This document shows positions 22,706 through 30,250 of a stretch of 30,250 bases of DNA, one piece after another (position 1 is the first letter of the stretch; every line of letters starts with the position of its first letter). Made by a program: the position numbers and the translations under genes. This stretch comes from a virus, in IMG/VR virus record IMGVR_UViG_3300042301_000402, positions 1 to 30,250 of that record; one strand, written 5' to 3'. The notes below the pieces were generated by a model. That model saw nothing but the letters and a program-made list of their open reading frames with translations, was not told the DNA's origin and ran no database searches.

Positions 22706-25008
22706 TGGCTAAAGACAACACGCTAGGTGCCCCAACAGAGGGCCTAGGACAGACAGTTACGTTCTCTGCACAAGGCAGGCAGTCGGTGCCACAAACCTCT
22801 GCTATGCAGCGCGGCATGTTGCGTAACGATTCTCAAGGCGGCGGTGCAGTACGTACTGCCCAAGCCTTGCAGATACAAACCCCGGTTGGTCAGGACGCGC
22901 TGTTCAAGACTATCCAGCGGCTAGGTGGAGACCTTATCAAGGACCGCCTAGAGACAGAGCGCACGGTGCAGTACGCTGCCGGTATGCAGAAAGCAGCGCA
23001 GGGGCAAGCCCTCGAAGAGATAGTGGATGAGCAACCTTGGTACTCCAAGCTGTTCGGGTCTACTAGCTTGGTCGACGGTGCCCGTGCCTATTCTGCCTCC
23101 AATGCAGCTATGGCTGTAGCTACTGAGCTTGAGGCTAACATGCCTGAGCTTCGCAAACTATCTGCCAGCGAAATGGCCCGAGTAGCCGCCGAGAAGATCG
23201 GCTCTGTCAAGACAGGCGATGACGTAGCGGACGCCATGGTTATCCACCAGCTTGGCCGTGAGCTACCCAGCGTCCTAAAGGCGCAGGCCAAGGCACATCT
23301 ACGCTACAAGCAGGAGACTCTTGAGTCTGCCATTGGTGACAATGTAACAGGTGCTGCCACACGGCTCAGGTCTGTAGGTTCTGCGTCCCGCGCAGGGGGC
23401 GCTACGGTTGACCCTGCCGATGTGGTTCAAGCTGGGCAGAGCTTTCTGGCCGCGCTGACACGCCCTGCTGAAATGAGCAAGGAAGTTCACGAGCGGTTGG
23501 TTACTGATCGCATAGCGCGGCAAGTGTATGCGGGCAACTTCGACGTATTCAACGCACTGACAGACAGTGGCTACATTGACAGCTTGCCTGCTGAGGCACA
23601 GTTCACACTGCGTAGGGCACACAATGCTGCCAGCAATGAGGCACGCGGCAAGATGCCGTTGTCCTTCATCGAAGAACAGGCGGCTTGGGCAGTGCTTAGC
23701 TCTGACCCCAGCACCAAGCCCGAGGCCATCTTAGCGGGGCGTGAAGCCTTACAAGCTAAGTACACCCGCGTTACTGGCGACAGGTCTGAGATTATCAGCG
23801 GGTCCGCCACAGTACGTGAGCTTGAGCAGCTACGTCGCACACAAGATACTTACCGCAAGCAGCTAGCGGCAGAGGCAGCGCGGCAGTCCGCCCCTGACTT
23901 GAAGAGGGCAGCAGAGATTGCGGTCTACGACCACGACATTGCACGCATGCTTAACGTGGCTGAGCCGTACTTCCTGACCCACCTTGACGCCAAAGATCGT
24001 CAGGCAACACTCGACCACCTAGCTGCTACTCAACCCACTGAAACTCGCATGGCTATTCTGGCTAGGCAGGCTGACGTGGGCGTGTTCGACAAGAGCTTGC
24101 AGACGATCATCAATGCAGGAGTTAATGGCGCAGTACGTACTAACGACCCTGTGATGCTCAGCAAGGTGTACCAGACTCAGGTGCTGCCGCTTATTGTGGC
24201 TGGCGGTGATCGCGGTCTTGCTGTGGCTATGTCCTACATGGACAAGGACGCTGCCGAGATTATGGCACGGTACCACAAGGTAGCGCAAGGTGCTGACATT
24301 ACGCCGGAGAACGTGGGCCTTATCTACAGCAACGCGGTGCTGCCTCAACCAGCTAAGATGGAGTCCAAGGCCGATCTGGCTATTGTGGCAGAAGTTGCCA
24401 GCGGGCGTACAGGCCGATTCTTTAAGGCCGTAGGGCGTGGGCTAGGTTACGATACATACCCAGTGGAGAACGCTACTGCTGTAGCAGGTTGGCTCAAGCC
24501 GCATCTGAGCGATGCAGTCGATGACCCAGCAGACAACGTGGCGCAAGCTACTAAGCGTGCTGTGAACCTCAGCATTGTTGGGGGCTACGGGTGGCTCAAG
24601 AGCGCCAAGGCCAGTAGGCTAGATCAGTACATGCTGAACCTACCGGCTGATGTTGGAGTCCCGAGTAATCGTATCAACTACGCATTTCGCCAACACCTTG
24701 ACGGTGTGCGCGAGGCTAACGGGCTGGTTGGTGACATTCAGGTGGGGCAGGATGCTGATGCTGCTGACGGTAGCCCTCGGCTTTATGTCGTAGGCACCAA
24801 CTCCGCAGGTAGCGTCAAGATCGTATCCTTCACCGGCTCCGAGATAGTTGATAGTTACCGCAAGCGTGAAGCTGCTGACGAGTTTGACCCGACGCTAGGT
24901 TCTCCCAAGCTGACCATTACGCCTGACGTAGAGGCTCCGAGTATCTACGATAGCCCGGCTAAGTGGCAAGCCTACCGAGAGGCGCAGGCACGTAAACAAT
25001 CTAAATAG
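22705..25008 (+). CDS. Internal virion protein C (T7 gp15-like)
   Basis: A 767-residue helical protein, close to T7 gp15 (747 residues), predicted to form the periplasmic part of the ejection channel. The N-terminus is Gln/Thr-rich, followed by a helical body with IKRLGGDL-like repeats of amphipathic character; no enzymatic motif is visible. The gene order (gp14-, gp15-, gp16-like) is the main evidence, with size and composition in agreement. A 27-base segment at 24121-24147 nearly repeats one at 1130-1156, in the same reading phase. Confidence 0.85.
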   Translation: MAKDNTLGAPTEGLGQTVTFSAQGRQSVPQTSAMQRGMLRNDSQGGGAVRTAQALQIQTPVGQDALFKTIQRLGGDLIKDRLETERTVQYAAGMQKAAQGQALEEIVDEQPWYSKLFGSTSLVDGARAYSASNAAMAVATELEANMPELRKLSASEMARVAAEKIGSVKTGDDVADAMVIHQLGRELPSVLKAQAKAHLRYKQETLESAIGDNVTGAATRLRSVGSASRAGGATVDPADVVQAGQSFLAALTRPAEMSKEVHERLVTDRIARQVYAGNFDVFNALTDSGYIDSLPAEAQFTLRRAHNAASNEARGKMPLSFIEEQAAWAVLSSDPSTKPEAILAGREALQAKYTRVTGDRSEIISGSATVRELEQLRRTQDTYRKQLAAEAARQSAPDLKRAAEIAVYDHDIARMLNVAEPYFLTHLDAKDRQATLDHLAATQPTETRMAILARQADVGVFDKSLQTIINAGVNGAVRTNDPVMLSKVYQTQVLPLIVAGGDRGLAVAMSYMDKDAAEIMARYHKVAQGADITPENVGLIYSNAVLPQPAKMESKADLAIVAEVASGRTGRFFKAVGRGLGYDTYPVENATAVAGWLKPHLSDAVDDPADNVAQATKRAVNLSIVGGYGWLKSAKASRLDQYMLNLPADVGVPSNRINYAFRQHLDGVREANGLVGDIQVGQDADAADGSPRLYVVGTNSAGSVKIVSFTGSEIVDSYRKREAADEFDPTLGSPKLTITPDVEAPSIYDSPAKWQAYREAQARKQSK

Positions 25009-25016
25009 GATAGACA

Positions 25017-28000
25017 ATGAGCAGGACTGCTTTTGAGTTACAGTACCGACCAGTGGCCGAGAAGGTTGCTGATGAGTTGGGTACAACCCCGGAAGTCCTC
25101 TTGGCCCAATGGGGCCTTGAGACGGCTTGGGGTAAGTCCGTTGTTCCGGGTACCAACAACCTAGGCAACATCAAGGACTTTAGCGGCAAGGGCGTCACTG
25201 CTGTTGACAACGCCACCAAGTCTACGGATAAGTACCGCGCATATGCTAGCGTTGAAGAGTTCGGCAACGACTTCGTTTCGCTAGTCAAGCGCCGGTACCC
25301 GCAGGCTGTAGGCAAGAAGTCTGCTGTTGAGTTTGCTTCGGCGCTCAAGGCAGGCGGTTATGCTGAGGATAAAGACTACGTTGCCAAGATTGCACAGCTT
25401 GCTGGTCAACCCGTTCCTAAGATAGCTGCGGCCTACGATGCCGCCATTGACAAGTCCCGGTACGCCGGTGCTGTTCCAGCAACCGACCCGGCTAAGCGTG
25501 AGGCTGACCTCGCAGAGGTACGCTTCCAGCAGGCGGTTCAGGAAGAGGCACGACCTACCGGGATTGAAATGTTTGGTGCGGCTATGGCAGGTAACACCAC
25601 GAACAGCATCTTCGGCGCTATCTTCAAGGACCGCTTCGAGCCTGTAGAAGGCTTCAAGCCGGACATGAAGAACCTGCCTAAGGGTTGGGACACCGACCTT
25701 GCCGACGATTACGGTAGCGCACGTAGCCCGGAAGAGGCGGCGGCTGTGCTGCAACGTCACCAAGAAGAGCAGGCCCGCATCAAGGCTGTGATGGACAACG
25801 GCACGGCTCCCGGCATGGCGCTCATGTTGGGCGGTGAGATTGCCGACCCGCTCAACTGGGCGGTGCCGTGGGGTGCTGCCCGCGCTATTGGCCGACCCGC
25901 ACAGGTAACTATGGGCGGCGCTATTGCTGAGAACCTTGTGGGCGGGACGGCCCTAGAAGCCACCAAACAGGCCCTACAAGGGGACTTTCGGCCAGCAGAC
26001 CTCGCTATCAGCTTGGTTGCGGATTCACTCATTGGCGTGGCTCAGGGAGCCTTGGGCATGCGGGCGGCTGAGCAGCTTATTGAGCGCGGTAGTGAGACAG
26101 CCTTGGAGCGCACCACAGACTACGCACGCAGGGCAGAACAGCAGCTTGGGCAGGGCGCATCTACTTCGGAGCTTCGGCAGGTTATGCAGGAGCTTGAGGC
26201 CAAAGACCTGAACGAGGTTATCTCTGGCGCTATGGCTGATGTACCTACTGAGCGCAAGCTGATTGTAGACCAAGAGCCACCGGCTTCCATGAGCGTTGAT
26301 ATGCCGCAACCTAAGGCGGTGTTCGAGTCGCCCGAGACTGCGATGTGGACGGAGATAAAGTACAAGAGTCGGACGGGTAGCAAGTATGTTGAAGAGTACA
26401 CTGGCGGAACCGCTAAGACCTTTGACGAGCTTGCTGCGCTACCGCCGGGTGTCCACACTTCGCCAACGGTTACGCCGGGCCTTAGCCTGAGCGTGCGGGC
26501 TGCTGAGCAGATCGCCAAGAAGTTCTTGGACAAGGATACGGTAATCACTATCCACGCTGCTGATGTTGCTGTACCTTGGGACACAAGCCGCAAGGTCAAT
26601 GCTATCGTTAATCAGGTCAATCCAAAGATTGCGATGATTCGCGTTAACCCCGATCTACCGGCTGAGGCACAGCTTCGGGCTACAGTTCACGAAATGGGTC
26701 ACGTTATCTTCAACCAGAAGATTTCTGTGCTTACCCCTACCGATAAGGACAAGCTGGCACAGGCGTTCACGCGCTTCGTCGATAAAGCTGTCAAGCCCGA
26801 TACGGCGCAAGAAGCGCGGGCTATGCGATATAGCGTGCTGGATGGTAACGCAGTAGACACTGCACCACCTACCCAAGCATACGACCTTAACTGGGATGAG
26901 TTCAGCGCTGAGCAGTTTAGCAAGTTCTTGGCTGAGGACGTTGCCTCTGGCGCAAACGCCATCGGGCTTAGCGGCTCTGCTATTCGCATCATAAAGCGGG
27001 CTATAGAGCAGGTGCTTGAGTTCCTGCGGCTAGCTAAGCGCGAGGATATACCAGTCTCGCAAGAGTACCGAGAGTTCTTTGAGAGCCTTATCCAAGGCAC
27101 ACTCATTGAGAACGCACCGGCTCCGCGTGAGGTTAACGTACCGCAGATGTCCGTGACCACAAACCCAGCAGGTGTTGTTGACGAGTTGATGACCGACCCG
27201 GATGCTGTCCGCTTTGGTATCAACCTAGCCCCGGTAAGCACACCTGCTGAGCGCAAGCAGGCTCAAGCCATGCTGGCACTGCACAAACGTGCTGAGCAAT
27301 GGGCAGCGGCCAACCCTATGGATGGGGCTTGGATGAAACGGGCCAAGAACTTGGCAGACAATCAGGTGTTCAACGTAGCCTCGACTGGCTTGCAGATGTT
27401 GACCTCGCCTAGTCCATTGGTGCGTATGATCGCAACCAACTTGGTCGAGGATGCTTCTGGTGTAGCAGGTAAGCGCAAAGCTACCGCCGCCATCAGCAAG
27501 CACATGACCGAGCGCCTGATGATGGGTAATGCCATCAACGATGTGCAGCGTGCTTACGACCTTTGGTCAGCCAAGCGCCCCGGTGTGCATCTTGATAACT
27601 GGAACGGTGGGAAGATTCGCAAGGAGTTCGACCTAGCTGTGGCAGCAGAGATTGAGGCACGCAGGACTAGCTCCGCTGACTCGACCGACGAGCATATCAA
27701 AGCAGCGGCTGACAGCTTGCAGGCAGCGTACCAACGCATTGCCGACGCACAGCGCAAGGTTAACACACTTGGCTCAGAAGGCTTGCCCAAGACTAGCCGT
27801 GGCTATATGCCACACCGCATGAGTCCAAAGGCTGTGATGAACCTGACCAACGAGCAGAGCCAGATTCTGCACTCTGCGTTGGTAGACCAGTTCATTACCA
27901 TCGAGGGCTGGGACATGAGCTTCTCGGACAAGCTGGCAACGGCTTATATGAAGCGCATCCGTGACCGTGCCGCTGGTGACTACGGCAGTAACGTCGGTGG

Positions 28001-29630
28001 TGGTGCTAGCCACGTAGAGCTTGAAGAGGCTCTGCGCGGTATGGACTTGCCACAAGACGTTATCGACAAGCATATGGCTAGCTTCACTAAAGGTGCAGCA
28101 GGCTTCACCAAGGGCCGTATCGAGTTGGACTTAAACAAGGTCTACACTACGTCAGCCGGTGAGTTCCGCCTCATGGACATCTTCGAAACAAACCAGCTAG
28201 AGCTTCTTCGGTCACAAGCCGGTAGGGCTAGCGGCGAAGTTGCGTTGACCAAGTTCGGTGTGCGTGGTAAGCCCGGAGCCAAGCTGTTGCGTGATGCTAT
28301 GCAGTACGGTGCTGATGGGCAGAAAGCCTTGAACCGCGACCTTGAGTCCTTCGATCAGGTTACGGCTGAGTTCTTCAATGAGCCGTTTGGTGGGCACACC
28401 GGCAAGTTCGTTGAGCGTGCTATGGCCGCTAACTCGCTGGTGCGGTTGGGCGGCATCGTCTACAACCAGTTCGCGGAAAGCATCAACGGCATCGTACACG
28501 TAGGAGCAGCTAACGCTATGCGGAGCGTAGCAGGTATCCCTAGGCTACGCGCTGAGATTATCGCGCTGGCTAAAGGCGAGAAGGTGGACAACGGTTTGTT
28601 GCAGAGCATAGAGCAAGTGGGTGGGGCCGAGTTCGGTACAGATTCCTACAAGTTCGTTATGCCCTTTGACAGCCCAGACCACGCCTACCCGACCTATGGG
28701 CAGGATACCGTGACAATGGCAGATCGGCTACTGCGCGGAGGCGGCTACCTACAAGGTAAGCTGTCAGGCTGGCGTCTTATCCACAGCGCCCAACAGCGCG
28801 GTATGGCAGAGCAGATCGTTCACAAGATGGCACGCTACCTGCGCGATAGTACGGAACGTGTTACTCCTGATGGTATCTACATACGTGAGGGTAAAGAGGA
28901 CGTTGCCCTTGAGCAGTTCGGCATCAACGCCGAGGTACGTACAGCACTGCGCGGCGAGCTTGACAAGATCGCTAAGTGGGATGGTGGCAGGTTGGTCGAA
29001 TGGGACGTTACCAAGATCAGCAACCCTGACATCCGTGAGCAGGTTATTCAAGCTGTGTGGCGAGGTACTGCTCAGATTATCCAAGGCACCTACATCGGTG
29101 AGCGCGGTAAGTGGGCGCATGATGGTCTGATGAAGCTGCTAACGCAGTTCCGCACGTTCTCTATCACTTCGATGGAGAAGCAGTGGGGCCGTCAGCGCAA
29201 CAGTCGCGGTAAGTTCGCAGCAGCAGGTATCGTGCTTGGTGCTATGTCGCTAGCTGCGCCAATCTACATGGCGCGGACCTATGTGTCCAGTATCGGGCGA
29301 CCAGATCAAGAAGCCTACCTCGAAGAGCGGCTGGCCCCACAGCATATAGCTAGGGCTACGATGAACTACGTAGCAGGTGTTGGTATGGCTGGGGATTTCC
29401 TAGACCTAATCAGCGCCACTCTGCCTACTGACATTGGCATCAAGCCTACTGGTGGCCGTGCTGGTGTTGAGACTGAGTTTGTGGGTAACTACATTGCGCC
29501 GTCTCTGAGCCTTGTCGATGACGCTTGGAACTACGTACAAAGTCCGCTGAGTCTTGAGGATGCTACCCGTATCCTGCCCGGTAAGAATCTACCATACCTT
29601 GTTCCTATCCTGAATGCTGCCAAAGAGTAG
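25017..29630 (+). CDS. Internal virion protein D: ejection protein with peptidoglycan hydrolase and metallopeptidase-like segments
   Basis: The largest protein in the window, 1537 residues against 1318 for T7 gp16. Residues 1-135 form a glucosaminidase/muramidase-like domain, with a catalytic-type Glu35 in AQWGLETAWGKS and the following NNLGNIKDFSG and YRAYASVEEFGNDFVSLVKRR; it would open the cell wall for DNA entry. Near residues 440-690 lies a segment with VHEMGHVIF (H558, E559, H562) and, 66 residues on, DEFSAEQF with E628 as possible third ligand, the pattern of a zinc metallopeptidase. The C-terminal third (LVRLGGIVYNQFAESINGIV, later RTFSITSMEKQWGRQ) resembles the gp16 membrane-associated part. 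Whether the peptidase segment is active is unknown. Confidence 0.92.
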   Translation: MSRTAFELQYRPVAEKVADELGTTPEVLLAQWGLETAWGKSVVPGTNNLGNIKDFSGKGVTAVDNATKSTDKYRAYASVEEFGNDFVSLVKRRYPQAVGKKSAVEFASALKAGGYAEDKDYVAKIAQLAGQPVPKIAAAYDAAIDKSRYAGAVPATDPAKREADLAEVRFQQAVQEEARPTGIEMFGAAMAGNTTNSIFGAIFKDRFEPVEGFKPDMKNLPKGWDTDLADDYGSARSPEEAAAVLQRHQEEQARIKAVMDNGTAPGMALMLGGEIADPLNWAVPWGAARAIGRPAQVTMGGAIAENLVGGTALEATKQALQGDFRPADLAISLVADSLIGVAQGALGMRAAEQLIERGSETALERTTDYARRAEQQLGQGASTSELRQVMQELEAKDLNEVISGAMADVPTERKLIVDQEPPASMSVDMPQPKAVFESPETAMWTEIKYKSRTGSKYVEEYTGGTAKTFDELAALPPGVHTSPTVTPGLSLSVRAAEQIAKKFLDKDTVITIHAADVAVPWDTSRKVNAIVNQVNPKIAMIRVNPDLPAEAQLRATVHEMGHVIFNQKISVLTPTDKDKLAQAFTRFVDKAVKPDTAQEARAMRYSVLDGNAVDTAPPTQAYDLNWDEFSAEQFSKFLAEDVASGANAIGLSGSAIRIIKRAIEQVLEFLRLAKREDIPVSQEYREFFESLIQGTLIENAPAPREVNVPQMSVTTNPAGVVDELMTDPDAVRFGINLAPVSTPAERKQAQAMLALHKRAEQWAAANPMDGAWMKRAKNLADNQVFNVASTGLQMLTSPSPLVRMIATNLVEDASGVAGKRKATAAISKHMTERLMMGNAINDVQRAYDLWSAKRPGVHLDNWNGGKIRKEFDLAVAAEIEARRTSSADSTDEHIKAAADSLQAAYQRIADAQRKVNTLGSEGLPKTSRGYMPHRMSPKAVMNLTNEQSQILHSALVDQFITIEGWDMSFSDKLATAYMKRIRDRAAGDYGSNVGGGASHVELEEALRGMDLPQDVIDKHMASFTKGAAGFTKGRIELDLNKVYTTSAGEFRLMDIFETNQLELLRSQAGRASGEVALTKFGVRGKPGAKLLRDAMQYGADGQKALNRDLESFDQVTAEFFNEPFGGHTGKFVERAMAANSLVRLGGIVYNQFAESINGIVHVGAANAMRSVAGIPRLRAEIIALAKGEKVDNGLLQSIEQVGGAEFGTDSYKFVMPFDSPDHAYPTYGQDTVTMADRLLRGGGYLQGKLSGWRLIHSAQQRGMAEQIVHKMARYLRDSTERVTPDGIYIREGKEDVALEQFGINAEVRTALRGELDKIAKWDGGRLVEWDVTKISNPDIREQVIQAVWRGTAQIIQGTYIGERGKWAHDGLMKLLTQFRTFSITSMEKQWGRQRNSRGKFAAAGIVLGAMSLAAPIYMARTYVSSIGRPDQEAYLEERLAPQHIARATMNYVAGVGMAGDFLDLISATLPTDIGIKPTGGRAGVETEFVGNYIAPSLSLVDDAWNYVQSPLSLEDATRILPGKNLPYLVPILNAAKE

Positions 29631-29632
29631 CA

Positions 29633-29649
29633 ATTAGTACCTATACTAC
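29633..29649 (+). promoter_or_regulatory. Putative phage RNA polymerase promoter 5 (tail fibre gene)
   Basis: ATTAGTACCTATACTAC, three bases after the stop of the ejection protein gene. It keeps the core AGTACCTATA(C)TA shared with the copy at 3711. T7 also has a late promoter just before its tail fibre gene. A hairpin follows 4 bases downstream. Confidence 0.6.
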
Positions 29650-29653
29650 AACC

Positions 29654-29687
29654 GCCCCTACCTAACCCGTAGGGGCTTTCTTTCTTC
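29654..29687 (+). terminator. Hairpin with T-rich tail before the tail fibre gene
   Basis: GCCCCTAC (29654-29661), loop CTAACCC, GTAGGGGC (29669-29676), then TTTCTTTCTTC: a perfect 8 bp stem with a pyrimidine-rich tail. It looks like an intrinsic terminator for transcripts from the virion block, yet it lies downstream of the promoter motif, so it could instead be a leader hairpin of the tail fibre mRNA. Confidence 0.7.
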
Positions 29688-29696
29688 TGGGACTTT

Positions 29697-30250
29697 ATGC
29701 CTACGATTACCGAACAAATGAATAGCCGCACGGTGTACAACACTGACGGCACCACGACTAGCTGGGAGTTTTCTTTCAGCGGCGGTTATCTGTCAACTTC
29801 CCATATCAAAGCGTTCGTTTACAACGCAAATGGATTAAAGACAGACTTGGTGGTTACACCGGGGATGCTTACTGGTCCCTTTACGTTGAGCATTGTACCA
29901 CCATTGGCGGCTGGGCAAGAGCTTACGATTTACCGCGATACACCTAAAGACTTACCGCTGGTAGACTTCACAGACGAGTCCGGCTTTAGCGAGTTATCGC
30001 TAGACACTAACGCCAAGCAGGCTGTGTTCATTGCTGCCGAAGTAGCTGATGCAGTTACTGCTGCTGACTACGCTGCCGCTGTTGCGTCTAGTGTAGCTAT
30101 GGCGCAAGCTGCTGCCGATGAGGCCGAGGTCGCTGCTGCTGCCGCCTTGGTATCACAGAACGCTGCCGCTACTAGTGCCGCATCTGCGTCCAGTAGCGCA
30201 ACATCTGCTAGCTCTTCGGCAACAAGTGCAACAGCTTCTGCAAGCACAGC
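29697..30250 (+). CDS. Tail fibre protein, N-terminal part (cut by window edge)
   Basis: The frame opens at ATG 29697 and stays open to the end (184 codons visible). Residues 1-125 resemble the T7 gp17 tail-attachment domain: TVYNTDGTTTSWEFSF at the start and ELTIYRDTPKDLPLVDFTDE followed by LDTNAKQAVFIAAEVAD, parallel to the T7 VDFTDGS and LNVAQIQTMHVAEEARD region. From about residue 130 an Ala/Ser/Thr-rich stretch follows, typical of the slender coiled-coil shaft. The receptor-binding part is outside the window. Only a weak GGGA lies before the ATG. Confidence 0.9.
   Translation, partial: MPTITEQMNSRTVYNTDGTTTSWEFSFSGGYLSTSHIKAFVYNANGLKTDLVVTPGMLTGPFTLSIVPPLAAGQELTIYRDTPKDLPLVDFTDESGFSELSLDTNAKQAVFIAAEVADAVTAADYAAAVASSVAMAQAAADEAEVAAAAALVSQNAAATSAASASSSATSASSSATSATASAST

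Noticed and set aside
1-30250. tRNA genes, CRISPR arrays, insertion sequences or integrase/attachment sites
   Set aside because: None was seen on reading; apart from the phage promoter copies there are no regular repeats, and nothing suggests a temperate lifestyle.

Overview
The window is about two thirds of the genome of a virulent, T7-related podovirus with the phiKMV-type gene order (Autographiviridae, the phages that encode their own RNA polymerase). Three things support this. Every convincing gene lies on the + strand. Genes are packed with 1-8 base overlaps, mostly ATGA or TAATG. The single-subunit RNA polymerase gene lies after the replication genes and directly before the head genes, not in the early region as in T7. 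Primase and helicase are separate genes, also as in phiKMV relatives. The host cannot be read from the sequence; a proteobacterium is the likely guess from the family. Lysis, terminase and the earliest genes are outside the window.

Layout. 1-3700: the tail of an unidentified gene, a zinc-binding TOPRIM primase, a set of small coupled genes, the DnaB-like helicase and three more small genes. 3700-9660: a putative phage promoter, a free-standing HNH endonuclease, family A DNA polymerase, a probable ssDNA-binding-type protein, 5'-3' exonuclease, endonuclease VII, a 46-residue gene and a DnaQ-like exonuclease with a zinc ribbon, ending in a strong hairpin. 9685-13979: a dATP/dGTP diphosphohydrolase-type protein, a two-helix membrane protein, an unknown, ATP-dependent DNA ligase and the T7-like RNA polymerase. 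13980-18420: a promoter, small virion-type genes, portal, scaffold, a second promoter with a leader hairpin, major capsid protein and two hairpins, the second a typical intrinsic terminator. 18441-29630: tail tubular proteins A and B, another HNH endonuclease and three internal virion (ejection) proteins. 29633-30250: a promoter, a hairpin/terminator and the start of the tail fibre gene, cut by the window edge.

How it works together. The replication block makes a small replisome (primase, helicase, polymerase, exonucleases, endonuclease VII, ligase) that can copy the genome and turn degraded host DNA into nucleotides. The phage RNA polymerase would then drive the structural genes from repeats of the motif AGTACCTATA(G/C)TA. 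Five copies occur, four of them in gaps at the 5' ends of transcription blocks and one inside the exonuclease gene. The ejection proteins include a very long protein with an N-terminal peptidoglycan hydrolase domain and, unusually, a central HEMGH zinc-metallopeptidase-like segment.

The points most worth a second look are that metallopeptidase-like segment, the promoter family with its unsettled strand and its paired 5' hairpins, the substitutions at key DNA polymerase positions, the two probable mobile HNH genes, and an SH3-like N-terminal module shared by two otherwise unrelated proteins.
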